Part shown: piece by piece, positions 9,609-18,740 of the stretch
How positions within the stretch are numbered: the first letter of the stretch is position 1
Layout of the letters: every line of letters starts with the position of its first letter
NCBI RefSeq assembly: GCF_029946505.1
Contig: NZ_JARZHG010000001.1
Coordinates: forward strand, 310,001 to 374,000
Length of the DNA: 64,000 nt
Direction: 5' to 3'
Source: Polyangium sp. y55x31
GTDB taxonomy: Bacteria > Myxococcota_A > Polyangia > Polyangiales > Polyangiaceae
The notes under the pieces: model-generated
The model's input: only the letters and a program-made list of their open reading frames with translations
What the model was told of the DNA's origin: nothing
The model's database searches: none
Translations under genes and position numbers: made by a program

Positions 9609-11330
9609 ATGAACCACGCACCTCGACCTCTCCCTCCCGTCGGACCCGGGGCGCCCCGCGCGTCCGTGTCCGAGGTCCTGGCCGCGTTCCTCGCGCGCCT
9701 CGGTGTGGAGGTCGCCTACGGGCTCGGCGGCGGCTCCATCGTCCCGTTCTGCCACGCGCTCGCGCGGAGCCGGGTGCGCGTCCTGCACTGCCGCCACGAG
9801 TCCGGCGCGGCGTTCGCGGCGCTCGAAGACAGCCTCGCCCTGGAGCGCCCGACCGTGGTCTTCGCGACGGCCGGCCCCGGGATCACGAATGCGATCACGG
9901 GGCTCGCCGCCGCGCGCATCGAGGGCGCGAAGGTCGTGCTCGTCTCCGGCGGGACCTCAGCCTCGCAGCGTGATCGCGGGGCCGCGCAGGAGACGACCGC
10001 GAGGACCTTGCCCGCGGGCCTGCTCTCCGATGGCCCCCTCTTCCACTACGCGACGACCCTGGAGCATCCTTCCCAGTTGCCGGTGATCCTCCGAAGGCTG
10101 GCCGTCGGGGCGCGGGCCGTGGAGGGGTTCGTCGCGCACATCCATTTGCCGCTGAGCGTGCAAGAGGCGATCTTCGAAGGCCCGGCCCTGACCGATACGG
10201 AAGCGTTGCCCGGCCCGGCGCCCTCCGCCGAGGCGCTCGATGCCGTGACGAAGATCCTCACGGAAGAGCCTTGCGCGCTCTGGGTGGGCTTCGGCGCGAG
10301 GAAGGCCGTTTCGCGGGTCCGCGCGCTCGCCGAGCGGCGCTCGATGCTCGTGATGTGCTCGCCGCGCGCGAAGGGCATTTTTCCCGAGGATCACCCGCTC
10401 TTCGTCGGGACCACGGGCGTCGGGAGCCACGCGCGGGTCGCGTCGAGCCTTCAGGCGGCGGGCATCCGGCGCACGCTCGTCCTCGGCACGCGCCTCTGGG
10501 AATGCACGTCGTTCTGGCGGCAGGACCTCGTGCCGCCGGGCGGTTTCGTTCATGTGGACGTCAATCCGGCGGTCTTCGGCGCGGCGTATCCTTCAGCCGC
10601 GACGGTCGGCGTGCAGGCCGAGATCGGCGCGTTTCTTTCGGCGATCTTGCCGCGACTGCCGGCGCATGCGGGAGCGACGCCCGCCCTGCCGCCATTGCCG
10701 CGGACGGCGCCGCTCGCTCCGCTCACGGAAGGGGCCGTCCGGCCGCGTTTCCTTTTCGAGGCGGTGCAGCGCGTCGTGGTCGAATCGTCCGACGCGGCCG
10801 TGCTCACGGAGGCGGGCAGCGCATTCGTGTGGGGCAACCACGTGCTCCGGTTCCAGGAGCCGGGGCGATATCGATCGGGGCTTCATTTCGGATCGATGGG
10901 CCACGCGACGACGGGCGTGCTCGGGGCCGCGCGCGCGCGGGGCAAGGCGGCCGTGGCGCTCGTCGGCGACGGGTCGATGCTCATGCTGGAAGAGGTCAGC
11001 ACGGCCGTGCGGTACGGGATTCCGGCGGTCTGGGTGGTGTTGAACGATCGTCAATACGGCATCGTCGAACACGGCATGCGTGCGTCCGGGTACGATCCGG
11101 TGGAGACCACGCTGCCCGATACGGATTTTTCGCTCGTAGCAAGGGGACTCGGGGCGCTCGGCGCGAGGGTCGAGCGAGAGGAGGAGCTCGAAGCGGCGCT
11201 GGGGGAGGCGCTCGCGGCGGGAAAACCCTTCGTGGTGGACGTCCGGGTGGATCCGGAGGAACGACCGCCCATCACGAGCCGTGTTCGAAGCCTGGAGGCG
11301 CAAACCGCCAAGGAGAGCTTTTCCCCATGA
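9609..11330 (+). CDS. Thiamine diphosphate-dependent enzyme (acetolactate synthase-like)
   Basis: A 573-aa enzyme with the full three-domain plan of the acetolactate synthase/benzoylformate decarboxylase superfamily: N-terminal PYR domain with the activating Glu in CRHESGAAF (about residue 62) and GPGITN; central domain; C-terminal PP domain with the ThDP/Mg site GDGSMLMLEE...NDRQYG (about 455-485). Such enzymes join or cleave carbon-carbon bonds next to a keto group. No acetolactate synthase small subunit follows; the gene instead overlaps (ATGA at 11327) a KASIII-like gene. That pairing is known from acyloin-type natural product clusters (xenocyloin XclA with XclB/C), so a specialised acyloin role is inferred rather than branched-chain amino acid synthesis. 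A TTG at 9588 is an alternative start. Confidence 0.85.
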   Translation: MNHAPRPLPPVGPGAPRASVSEVLAAFLARLGVEVAYGLGGGSIVPFCHALARSRVRVLHCRHESGAAFAALEDSLALERPTVVFATAGPGITNAITGLAAARIEGAKVVLVSGGTSASQRDRGAAQETTARTLPAGLLSDGPLFHYATTLEHPSQLPVILRRLAVGARAVEGFVAHIHLPLSVQEAIFEGPALTDTEALPGPAPSAEALDAVTKILTEEPCALWVGFGARKAVSRVRALAERRSMLVMCSPRAKGIFPEDHPLFVGTTGVGSHARVASSLQAAGIRRTLVLGTRLWECTSFWRQDLVPPGGFVHVDVNPAVFGAAYPSAATVGVQAEIGAFLSAILPRLPAHAGATPALPPLPRTAPLAPLTEGAVRPRFLFEAVQRVVVESSDAAVLTEAGSAFVWGNHVLRFQEPGRYRSGLHFGSMGHATTGVLGAARARGKAAVALVGDGSMLMLEEVSTAVRYGIPAVWVVLNDRQYGIVEHGMRASGYDPVETTLPDTDFSLVARGLGALGARVEREEELEAALGEALAAGKPFVVDVRVDPEERPPITSRVRSLEAQTAKESFSP

Positions 11331-12430
11331 CTACCTCCGCAGGGATGCGATCGCTCGCCATCACGTTCCCCGGTGGCATGAAGACGAACGATTACTGGCG
11401 CCGCCACCACCCCGAGATGCTCGGCGCGACCGTGGAAAAACGAAACGTCTGGGCGGCGCCCGAGGAGCCGCGCGAGGCGCCGGACGCATTCGATGCCGAA
11501 ATGGCGAAATACCTCGACGACCCGTTCCGCGGCGCCAAGGAGCGGCGCGTGCTCCTGCCGCACGAAAACGCGATCCAGCTCGAGACGCGCGCCGCGGCGA
11601 TGGCCCTGGAGGCGGCCGAGCTCGCGCGCTCGGAGGTGGATCTCGTCATCGCGTGCTCGCTTTTTCACGACGGGATGGGGATCGGCCATGCCACGTTCCT
11701 CGCCGGCGAGCTCGGGCTCACGTCGGCGGCGTGGAATTTGGAGACCGCGTGTTCGGGGGCGTTCGCCGTCTTCGAGACCGCGTGTGCGCTCGTACGCGCC
11801 GGGCAATATCGGAACGTGCTCGGCGTCGTCTCGTGCACGTATTCACGATCCGTGGAGGAGCACGATACGATGTCGTGGTTCTCCGGCGACGGGGCCGGGG
11901 CGTTCGTGGTCTCGGAGGTGCCCGCGGATGAAGGGCTCGTCGCCTCGGCGATGCTGCACAGCGCCGAGACGTGCAAGGCTTTCTTGCTCGACGTCGTCGA
12001 CGATCCGCACCGCAAGAAGCAGGTGGTGCGGCTCCGCTCGGATCGGAGCGCGAGCAAGGTCCTGCGCCAGGTCTCCGAGCCGTATCTGCGAAAGACGGCG
12101 GACATGGCCCTGCAGAAGGCGGGGCTCCGGATGTCGGACATCGACTGGCTCGTCGTGAACACCCCGACCGCGTGGTATGCCTCCTTTTGCGCGCGTGTCC
12201 TCGATTTCGATCGGGCGCGCACCATCGACACGTTCCCGCGGTACGCGAACTGCGGCCCTGCGCTGATGCCCGTGAACCTGTACACGGCGGCGGCCGAGCT
12301 GCCCATCCGGCGCGGGGATCTCGTTTTGCTCCACACCGTGGGCAGCGCGTCGAGCTCCGGCTCGGCCATCGTTCGCTGGGGAGACGTGGCGCTCGGCCCC
12401 GCGCCGGGTCTGCCCGTCGAGGTTTTGTGA
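11327..12430 (+). CDS. KASIII-like (FabH-related) condensing/acyltransferase enzyme
   Basis: A 367-aa thiolase-fold protein. The nucleophile is present (C142 in ETACSG) and the active-site Asn is kept (N308 in ANCGPALMP), but the position of the catalytic His, normally in an HQAN motif, is Asn278 (VVNTPTAW). Canonical FabH needs Cys-His-Asn for decarboxylative condensation, so this enzyme may instead transfer acyl groups or use an unusual mechanism. Start by ATGA coupling with the ThDP gene, with AGGAGAG about 10 nt upstream. The pair probably acts in sequence: the ThDP enzyme makes an alpha-hydroxyketone and the KAS-like enzyme acylates or extends it (inference). Confidence 0.85.
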   Translation: MTTSAGMRSLAITFPGGMKTNDYWRRHHPEMLGATVEKRNVWAAPEEPREAPDAFDAEMAKYLDDPFRGAKERRVLLPHENAIQLETRAAAMALEAAELARSEVDLVIACSLFHDGMGIGHATFLAGELGLTSAAWNLETACSGAFAVFETACALVRAGQYRNVLGVVSCTYSRSVEEHDTMSWFSGDGAGAFVVSEVPADEGLVASAMLHSAETCKAFLLDVVDDPHRKKQVVRLRSDRSASKVLRQVSEPYLRKTADMALQKAGLRMSDIDWLVVNTPTAWYASFCARVLDFDRARTIDTFPRYANCGPALMPVNLYTAAAELPIRRGDLVLLHTVGSASSSGSAIVRWGDVALGPAPGLPVEVL

Positions 12431-12508
12431 CGTTCGCCGGCGGTGCCCCCGGACACGCCTTCTACGCGGCGCTTTTCCGCGGACGATTCTCCTGCTAGCG
12501 TCCGAGTC

Positions 12509-12985
12509 GTGGAGATCGTCTACGACCAACCTGCCGTGGCCATGGGGTGGCGTCCACCCGTGCTCGTCGTGTTGTGGAAGCAAGCGCCGACGCTGCAGGC
12601 GGCCGTGCAGGTGAACGAGCGCGGCTCGAAAATCATGTCGGCGCATCCGGGCGGGAGCATCTTCGTCGTGATCACCAGCGCCGACCACGGCGCCCCCGAG
12701 CGCGCCGCGGCGAACGCGCTCGGGCAGGCGACGCGCGCGCTCGAGAAGCACATCCTCGCGCACGCGTTCATCATCGAGGGCCAGGGCCTCAAGGCCGGCG
12801 CGATCCGCGCGACCGTGAAGACGCTGCAGTCGCTCACGCGCGTGATCTTTCCGTGGACGATCGCGTCGACCACGGAGGAGGGCATTCTGTGGGTGGCGCG
12901 CAAGGCGAAGTTCCTCAGCGAGGAAGAGGCGCAGGTGATCCTCGCGGACGTCAAGGCCATGAAAGCCGCAGCAGCGAAGGGCTGA
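12509..12985 (+). CDS. Hypothetical protein
   Basis: A 158-aa soluble protein starting with the GTG of VEIVYDQPAVAMGW; an upstream start at 12443 would add 22 residues of poorer coding character. It has alternating beta/alpha texture: strands around VLVVLWK and SIFVVITSAD, and a C-terminal helix FLSEEEAQVILADVKAMK. I do not recognise the family. It follows the KASIII-like gene by 78 bp on the same strand and could be co-transcribed, but nothing ties it functionally to that pair. Confidence 0.65.
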   Translation: MEIVYDQPAVAMGWRPPVLVVLWKQAPTLQAAVQVNERGSKIMSAHPGGSIFVVITSADHGAPERAAANALGQATRALEKHILAHAFIIEGQGLKAGAIRATVKTLQSLTRVIFPWTIASTTEEGILWVARKAKFLSEEEAQVILADVKAMKAAAAKG

Positions 12986-13042
12986 ACGAGGCGATTGCGC
13001 CAGGCCGTTGACGCACCGGTGCGGGGTGGGTAGCGGGAGGCC

Positions 13043-13723
13043 ATGGCAGCTCGGTACCGTTCGTTCATTCCGAAGACCGCGATCGAGCGTGTGCTCACGT
13101 GGCACCCGAACGGGGCGAAGCAGCGGGCCGAGTATCTCGTCGGCGACGAGGTGGTCGGCGAGCGCCATTTCTTCGAGACGGGCGAGCCATGCTCGGAAAA
13201 ACCCCTCCGGCGAGGAAAAACGCACGGGACCGAGTACGATTGGTACGAGCCCGGTGTTCTCACGTTCGCGGAGCCGCACGTGGATGGTCTGCCGCACGGG
13301 ACCGCCAGGCAATGGATCAACGGGAAGCTCGTCGGGACCTACAAGATGGTCCGCGGGACCGGAATCGATCTCTGGTGGCAGCTACGCAGCGACGGCACGC
13401 GGCACCTCTCGGAGGCGCGCTACCTCCGCGACGGGCATCGGGAGGGGTTCGAATGGTGGATCGAGGAGGATGAGCGCCGTGTCTACGAGGAGAGCCATTT
13501 CCGGAAAGGCCTTCTGCACGGCATCGAGCGCCAGTGGAACCGGAAAGAGAGGCTGCGGCGAGGATATCCGAAGTACTGGGTGAACGGGAAGCAGGTCTCG
13601 AAGCGGGCATATCTCGCCGCCTGCAAACGAGACCCGACCCTGCCGCCATTCCGGGAGGAAGACAATGCCCCCGAGCGCCAGTTCCCTCCCGAAATCGTGA
13701 AGGTGCTCGGCCCGAGGGCATGA
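13043..13723 (+). CDS. MORN/YwqK-type repeat protein
   Basis: A 226-aa protein with repeated motifs of the kind W(H/W)xNGxx...G.xHG: LTWHPNGAKQ, KTHGTEYDWYEPG, GLPHGTARQWINGKL, GHREGFEWW, GLLHGIERQWN, spread over residues about 18-180. These match MORN_2 repeats as in the YwqK antitoxin family, which form beta-hairpin ribbons. No signal peptide is seen and no toxin-like gene is adjacent, so an antitoxin role is not supported. Single gene, convergent with the next. Confidence 0.75.
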   Translation: MAARYRSFIPKTAIERVLTWHPNGAKQRAEYLVGDEVVGERHFFETGEPCSEKPLRRGKTHGTEYDWYEPGVLTFAEPHVDGLPHGTARQWINGKLVGTYKMVRGTGIDLWWQLRSDGTRHLSEARYLRDGHREGFEWWIEEDERRVYEESHFRKGLLHGIERQWNRKERLRRGYPKYWVNGKQVSKRAYLAACKRDPTLPPFREEDNAPERQFPPEIVKVLGPRA

Positions 13724-13729
13724 CGAAAG

Positions 13730-15274
13730 CTAAACCGCGCCGCGCTCGCTCGGAATGCCGAGCTTGTTCGAGCGCGCGGCCTCGAGCGAGATCGTGAGCT
13801 GCTCCTCCAGCGCGTCGAAGATCGTCTCGACCATGCCAATGGCCACGTCGCGCTCGCCCGTGGTGATACGCTCGCTCGTGATGAAGGCCTGGCGCGGGAG
13901 CCGCTCGCCGCCCGCCGCATGCGCCACGTCGTGCCGGTCGCAGAGATAATCGAGCCGGATTCCCCGCTCCTTCTCCACCACCTCCGCGAGCTTTTTCACG
14001 TTCTCGAAGAACGCGTGCCCGCTCGCCTCGAGCGCCGCGACGAACCAGAACAGCATCGCCGGATCGCGGTGGCCCATGGCGAGCTTCGCGAACGTCGCGA
14101 GGTTTTTCCGGTGCGTCTCGACCTGCGGATCGAGGAACAGGAACTTCAGCGTGTCCTTCGCCTTCCAGCCGAGGACCTCATCCATCCCGAGCGCCTGCCA
14201 GTCGTGCAGGAAGAGCGCGCTGTGCGTCTCCAGGTCGTCGCACCATTCATTGATGCGCCGCTCCTTCGGCGTGCTCGGTTCGGGAAAACGGACCGCGTAT
14301 CGGTTGATGTCGCGGTAGCCCATGATGTCGGGCACCCAGAGCGGGAGGAAGCGCATGAGCTTTTCGCGCGCGGAGACGCTCGCCTCGTCGCGCAGCCATG
14401 CATAAAAAGGATGCCGCGCCGCCTGCGCCTTCCGCTCCTCGATGACCCGAAGGACGTCTTCGTGATAAAGCGCCATGGGCCCTTCGAGCTCGACCTCGTA
14501 CGAAGGCCGCTCCCGCGGCTCGGTTTGCGCGCGAGGCACGGCGGCCTCCTCGCGCCGCCTTTTCGGGAGCACACGCGGCTCCATGTACGTGCGCCCGTAT
14601 TCCAGGAAGCAATCGTGGACCTCTTCGAAGAGGTCGAACATGCGGTTCGCCAATCGCATCGCCAGCGGGCGCTGCCGCTCGTCGAAAACCTCGTCGTCGA
14701 AGACGCCCTTGGATCCCCAGACGAACCCCGGCTCCCGGTCGAGGTGATGATTGCCGAAGTAGATGTACCGGAGCCCTGTCTTCGCCTCGATCTCGCTCGT
14801 CACCTTCGCCATGTGGTAGAAAAACGCGTTCCCCGCGGCCTCGCCGGCCTCGGAGTGCGCGAAACGGACGAGCGGATCCCCCGCGTCCTCGACGTCGAGC
14901 CGGCCGAACTCGAGGACGAAATAACGGAATCGCTCGTTCTCCTTCGAGAGGAAGAGCCACCAGAGCATGTCGCTCGCGCGAAAGCCGAGGCGCTCGTCGA
15001 GCTTCATCTTGCTCCAGTCCTCGAGGAAGAGCCGCGAGTGGGTCTCGTCCTCGCGCGTGCCGCCGTTCAACGCCTCCTCGAAGCGGTTCCTGGGCTTCTG
15101 GAAGCGGATGAAATACCGGCTCGCGTCGCGAAAGTTCATCACGAACACGGTCATGATGGGCGCGATCAGGACCTTCTCCTCGAGCGGCACCGCGTCGGAA
15201 TGCAGCCAATCGAAGAACGGGTGCGAAAGGATGCGCTCCCACCGGGCCGCCTTGAGCTTCATGAACTCCTTCAT
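13730..15274 (-). CDS. Tandem haem-oxygenase-like (possible diiron) protein
   Basis: A 514-aa protein made of two homologous all-helical halves. Repeat 1 starts at HPFFDWLHSD (about residue 18), repeat 2 at HPFYAWLRDE (about 285). Each half has the same ordered blocks: ETHSRLFLEDW / ETHSALFLHDW, then GEAAGNAFFYH / EASGHAFFEN, then a His/Asp-containing block (GNHHLDREPG / CDRHDVAHAAG). The Glu-His-Glu-His spacing resembles iron-binding haem-oxygenase-like enzymes, so a nonhaem diiron oxidase or its relative is suggested, not shown. AAAGGAGG precedes the ATG at 15274 and rules out a longer frame. No partner genes clarify its substrate. Confidence 0.7.
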   Translation of the reverse strand: MKEFMKLKAARWERILSHPFFDWLHSDAVPLEEKVLIAPIMTVFVMNFRDASRYFIRFQKPRNRFEEALNGGTREDETHSRLFLEDWSKMKLDERLGFRASDMLWWLFLSKENERFRYFVLEFGRLDVEDAGDPLVRFAHSEAGEAAGNAFFYHMAKVTSEIEAKTGLRYIYFGNHHLDREPGFVWGSKGVFDDEVFDERQRPLAMRLANRMFDLFEEVHDCFLEYGRTYMEPRVLPKRRREEAAVPRAQTEPRERPSYEVELEGPMALYHEDVLRVIEERKAQAARHPFYAWLRDEASVSAREKLMRFLPLWVPDIMGYRDINRYAVRFPEPSTPKERRINEWCDDLETHSALFLHDWQALGMDEVLGWKAKDTLKFLFLDPQVETHRKNLATFAKLAMGHRDPAMLFWFVAALEASGHAFFENVKKLAEVVEKERGIRLDYLCDRHDVAHAAGGERLPRQAFITSERITTGERDVAIGMVETIFDALEEQLTISLEAARSNKLGIPSERGAV

Positions 15275-15470
15275 TGTAGGCCTCCTTTGCCTTGGGTCCG
15301 ATCGAGCGAGTCTATCACGAGCAGAAATCGAAGGAGGCACCCGAAGAGCCGTCGAAACAGCCAACCGATAGAGTCAGGCGCGCTGCCCCACATCGCCGTG
15401 CGTGATCTCCCCTTGCGTCGTGCCTCCCCTTCCGCCTATTCTCCCTCGCCCCCTCCGTCTGGAGAAACCT

Positions 15471-16349
15471 GTGTCCCTGCTCATCGATCCGGAGATCGCC
15501 GCCCGCGTCGACCGCCTCGAGCTCCCCTTCAACGCCTACGGCGTCGATCCCTACGGCGCCTCGAAGAAGCACCTCGCTCGGCTGTTCACGCTCCTTCGGT
15601 TCTTCTACCGCCATTACTTCACCGTCGGCGTCGAGGGCATGGAGCACGTCCCCGTCCGCGGCCGCGCCATGCTCGTGGGCAACCACTCGGGCGGGATCGC
15701 GATCGACGGCGCCATGGTGATCACGTCCTGCTTCTTCGAGCTCGAGCCCCCTCGGCTCGCCCAGGGCATGGCCGAAAAGTTCATGGCCCAAACGCCTTTC
15801 ATGGGGCTCCTGGCCACGCGCGGCGGGCAGCTCACCGGTCTGGTCGAGACGGCCGAGCACCTCTTGCACGACGAGCGCCTGCTCATGATCTTCCCCGAGG
15901 GCGCCCGTGGCACGGCGAAGCTTTATCCCGAGCGCAACACGCTCGTCCATTTCGGATCGGGCTTCATGCGCCTCGCCATGAAGACCGGGACGCCCATCAT
16001 TCCCTTCGGGTTCGTCGGCGGCGGAGAGGCCATTCCCACGATCGCGAATTCGTATGCCCTCGGAAAACTCCTCGGCGCTCCCTACATCCCGATCACGCCC
16101 TGGGGCGTCGCGCTCCCGGCGCCGGTGCGGCTCGAGCTCACGTATTCCGCGCCCATGAGGTTCGAAGGGACGGGGACCGAGGAGGACGAGGTCATCGAGG
16201 GGTACGTGGAGCAAGTGAAGCAGCGGATCGCCGGCCTCATCGAGGTGGGCAGGGAGCGGCGACGCAAGGCGCTCGCGTGGTCGCGCGGGGCGGAGGACGA
16301 GGCCCGAATCGAAGGTGAAACGGGCGGCACGAAGGAGGAGCAGCGATGA
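15471..16349 (+). CDS. Lysophospholipid (PlsC/DAGAT-type) acyltransferase family protein
   Basis: A 292-aa acyltransferase with the blocks [10 protein letters not shown] (about residue 76-85) and [11 protein letters not shown] (about 148), which are the acceptor- and glycerophosphate-binding motifs in this branch; the first replaces the usual NH-x4-D with NHSGG-x3-D. A single hydrophobic stretch could tether it to the inner membrane. It likely acylates a glycerolipid or other lipid acceptor. GTG at 15471 is preferred because GGAGA lies just before it; the frame is open upstream to 15402. The stop overlaps the SDR start (ATGA at 16346), giving a two-gene lipid-related unit. Confidence 0.85.
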   Translation: MSLLIDPEIAARVDRLELPFNAYGVDPYGASKKHLARLFTLLRFFYRHYFTVGVEGMEHVPVRGRAMLVGNHSGGIAIDGAMVITSCFFELEPPRLAQGMAEKFMAQTPFMGLLATRGGQLTGLVETAEHLLHDERLLMIFPEGARGTAKLYPERNTLVHFGSGFMRLAMKTGTPIIPFGFVGGGEAIPTIANSYALGKLLGAPYIPITPWGVALPAPVRLELTYSAPMRFEGTGTEEDEVIEGYVEQVKQRIAGLIEVGRERRRKALAWSRGAEDEARIEGETGGTKEEQR

Positions 16350-17272
16350 GGGTTCTCATTCCCGGTATCGGGGGCGTGCTCGGTCAGCGCGTCGCGCGCC
16401 GCCTGCTCGAGCAGGGGCACGAGGTCATCGGAATCGATCGCCGGCCATGGCCCGACGCGCCGCCCGGAATCGAGCTCCACAACGTGGACATCCGCAAGCG
16501 CGCGGCCGAGGACGTCTTCCGCAAGCGGCGGCCCCAGGCGGTCATTCACATGGCCACGGTGACGCACCTCGTCGAGAAGACGGCCGAGCGTTACAAGATC
16601 AACCTCGGCGGCACGCGCGCCGTCTTCGAGCATTGCCGCGACTGGGGCGTCGAGCACGCAATCTTCGTCGGAAGGCACACCTATTACGGCGCGGCCGCCG
16701 ATTCGCCGCTCTATCACAAGGAAGAGGATCCGCCGATGGCGGTGACGACCTTCCCGGAGCTCTCCGACCTCGTCGCGGCCGATCTCTATGCGTGCACGGC
16801 GCTCTGGCGGCTGCCGAACATGGTCACGACGGTCCTCCGCATGGTGTACACGCTCGGGCCCACGGGGCACGGGACGCTGGCCACGTTCCTGCGCGGGCGG
16901 CACGTGCCGATGGTGCTCGGCTTCGATCCGCTCTTCCATTTCATGCACGAGGAGGACGTCACGACGGCGATCTGCCTCGCGCTGGAGAAGCGGGTGCAGG
17001 GCGTCTACAACGTCGCCGGGCCGCAGCCGGTGCCGCTCTCCGTGGTCGTTCGCGGGACGGGGCGGACGCCCATTCCGCTCCCCGAATTCGCCTTCCGCGC
17101 CGCGCTCGGCCGGTTCGGTTTGCCTCGCCTGCCGCCGGGCGCGCTCGCGCACATCATGTATCCCGTCGTCGTCGACAGCGAGGCGTTCCGCGCGGCCACG
17201 GGGTTCGTCCACCAGGTGGACGAGGTCCGGGCGATGGAAGAATTTCGGAACGCATTCCCCGTGCGGGGATAG
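16346..17272 (+). CDS. NAD-dependent epimerase/dehydratase-like protein (extended SDR)
   Basis: A 308-aa Rossmann-fold protein with the N-terminal nucleotide-binding loop PGIGGVLG and acidic IDRR at the end of the second strand, pointing to NAD(H). The usual Tyr-x3-Lys of the extended SDR family is not seen at the expected place, where [12 protein letters not shown] stands, so catalysis may be altered or absent. It is translationally coupled to the upstream acyltransferase, and such pairs often act on sugars or lipid intermediates; the substrate is unknown. Confidence 0.8.
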   Translation: MRVLIPGIGGVLGQRVARRLLEQGHEVIGIDRRPWPDAPPGIELHNVDIRKRAAEDVFRKRRPQAVIHMATVTHLVEKTAERYKINLGGTRAVFEHCRDWGVEHAIFVGRHTYYGAAADSPLYHKEEDPPMAVTTFPELSDLVAADLYACTALWRLPNMVTTVLRMVYTLGPTGHGTLATFLRGRHVPMVLGFDPLFHFMHEEDVTTAICLALEKRVQGVYNVAGPQPVPLSVVVRGTGRTPIPLPEFAFRAALGRFGLPRLPPGALAHIMYPVVVDSEAFRAATGFVHQVDEVRAMEEFRNAFPVRG

Positions 17273-17316
17273 CAGCCTGTGGAATCATCGTCGCGAGCGC
17301 CCCGCGGGGAAACCTT

Positions 17317-18009
17317 TCACTGACAAACGCCGCCCAGGCACTTGCCGCCCAGGCATTCGATGCCCTTCGTGCACGCCTGACCGGCGATGTTCTTGCAGGC
17401 GCCCTTGCCGTCGCAGACGGAGATGCCGCCGCCGCACGTGCGATCCTCGTGGGTCTCGTTCTCCGGGACGTAGGCGCAAATGCCCACGGAGCCCTGTAGG
17501 TCGCAGCGGACACACGCGGCGCCGCAGACCTCGTTGCAGCACACGCCGCCCGAGCAGAAGCCGGTCGCGCAATCGCCTTCCTTCCCGCAACCGAGGCCCT
17601 GGGTGCACGGACCACAGGAGCCGCCGCAGTCGACGTCGGTCTCGTCGCCGTTGCGGAGGCCGTCGCTGCAGCTCACGCACGTGCCCAGCACGCAGGACTC
17701 CCCCGCCGCCGCATTACATTGCGGTCCGCACTTGCTGCGCGCGCCCGGGAGCGCCTCCTTGCAGGACCAGCAGAGCTCGACCTCGCACGCCGTGTCGCAG
17801 CCGTCGCCCGGCGCCGTATTGCCGTCGTCGCACGCTTCCTTGCCCTGGCGGACGCCGTCCCCGCAGCGCGACTCGAGCGCGCTCACGCCCAGGTCGGGCC
17901 CGGACGGCACGAGATCCTCGAGGTATTCGCCCTCGACCATGCACCCGTAGCCGGAAAGTGCACAAGCCACGATCCACAAGAAATCCCGTCCAACGTGTTT
18001 ACGCGCCAT
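17317..18009 (-). CDS. Cys-rich DUF4215-type exported protein
   Basis: A 230-aa protein with an N-terminal hydrophobic stretch ending in CALSGYGC (about residues 12-23), probably a lipoprotein or Sec signal. It then has the myxobacterial Cys-rich repeat CGDGVRQGKEACDDGN (DUF4215) and further CSDGLRNGDETDVDCGG, CGPC and CC-x3-C groups up to the end. Extracellular, disulphide-rich structural proteins of this type are abundant in myxobacteria; individual functions are unknown. Convergent with the SDR gene. Confidence 0.8.
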   Translation of the reverse strand: MARKHVGRDFLWIVACALSGYGCMVEGEYLEDLVPSGPDLGVSALESRCGDGVRQGKEACDDGNTAPGDGCDTACEVELCWSCKEALPGARSKCGPQCNAAAGESCVLGTCVSCSDGLRNGDETDVDCGGSCGPCTQGLGCGKEGDCATGFCSGGVCCNEVCGAACVRCDLQGSVGICAYVPENETHEDRTCGGGISVCDGKGACKNIAGQACTKGIECLGGKCLGGVCQ

Positions 18010-18053
18010 GACGACCCACCCCCAAAAAAGTCAGAACCGGATGTACGCCTCGG

Positions 18054-18536
18054 TCAGAAGAGAACCTGAACGCCGAGGAGCCCGCCCTGGTAACGCACCA
18101 CCGCCTGAACCCCGGGCGCCTTCCCCTTCGCGGTCTGCACGTCGTCTTCGACGTTGATGGCATAAAGGGCCGTCCCGAAGCCCGCGACGCCGGCGCCAAT
18201 GAACGACAGGATCGAGGCGTTCGCGAGGAACGCCATGTCGCGCTGCATGTCATTGAAACCGCCGGGGCAGGTCCGGCAGGGCTCGGCCCGGAGCCGCTCG
18301 CTCTCCGCGTCGAGCGTCGCCGCCGCGGCGCCGAGCCCAATGCCGAACGAAGCGAAGAGCACGGTCGCCGCGACGCCGCCCTCGACGACCTCCTCGGGGC
18401 TCCTGTCGGGCGTGATGGGCGGCGGCACCGAGACCTCCCAGGGCTCACGGCAGAGCCCGTTCGTCGAATGGCAGAGCCCGCCCGCGAGGACGAGGAGCGA
18501 TAGAATGCCCCGCACGACCACGCGCCCCAAACCCAT
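18054..18536 (-). CDS. Hypothetical membrane/exported protein
   Basis: A 160-aa protein with an N-terminal signal-like segment (VVVRGILSLLVLAGGLC) and two more hydrophobic segments (about residues 57-75 and 105-125). Cys pair CRTC lies between them. No family recognised. I chose the ATG at 18536 because the upstream in-frame extension to 18608 has weak third-position GC and would bury the signal sequence, although 18608 has a G-rich site in front of it. Confidence 0.6.
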   Translation of the reverse strand: MGLGRVVVRGILSLLVLAGGLCHSTNGLCREPWEVSVPPPITPDRSPEEVVEGGVAATVLFASFGIGLGAAAATLDAESERLRAEPCRTCPGGFNDMQRDMAFLANASILSFIGAGVAGFGTALYAINVEDDVQTAKGKAPGVQAVVRYQGGLLGVQVLF

Positions 18537-18740
18537 TTCAACGCTCGGGGCTACGCTCGGACGAGCCGAGCTGCGCCCCAAACCCCTCGCGTTCTCACGA
18601 GAATGCATCGTTCCCCCCATGAAGGCCAATCTCTAGCACCCACGGGGGGGCCATACGAGCAAATGCTCGCGGCGCGGCGCGCTCGCGCGGCCTACGTCCG
18701 GCGCGCGCCTCGCGATTCGTCTGTCGAGAAAAACGAAGTT

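Noticed and set aside
13043-13723. YwqK-type antitoxin of a toxin-antitoxin pair
   Set aside because: The MORN_2 repeats match, but no toxin-like gene is adjacent on either side.
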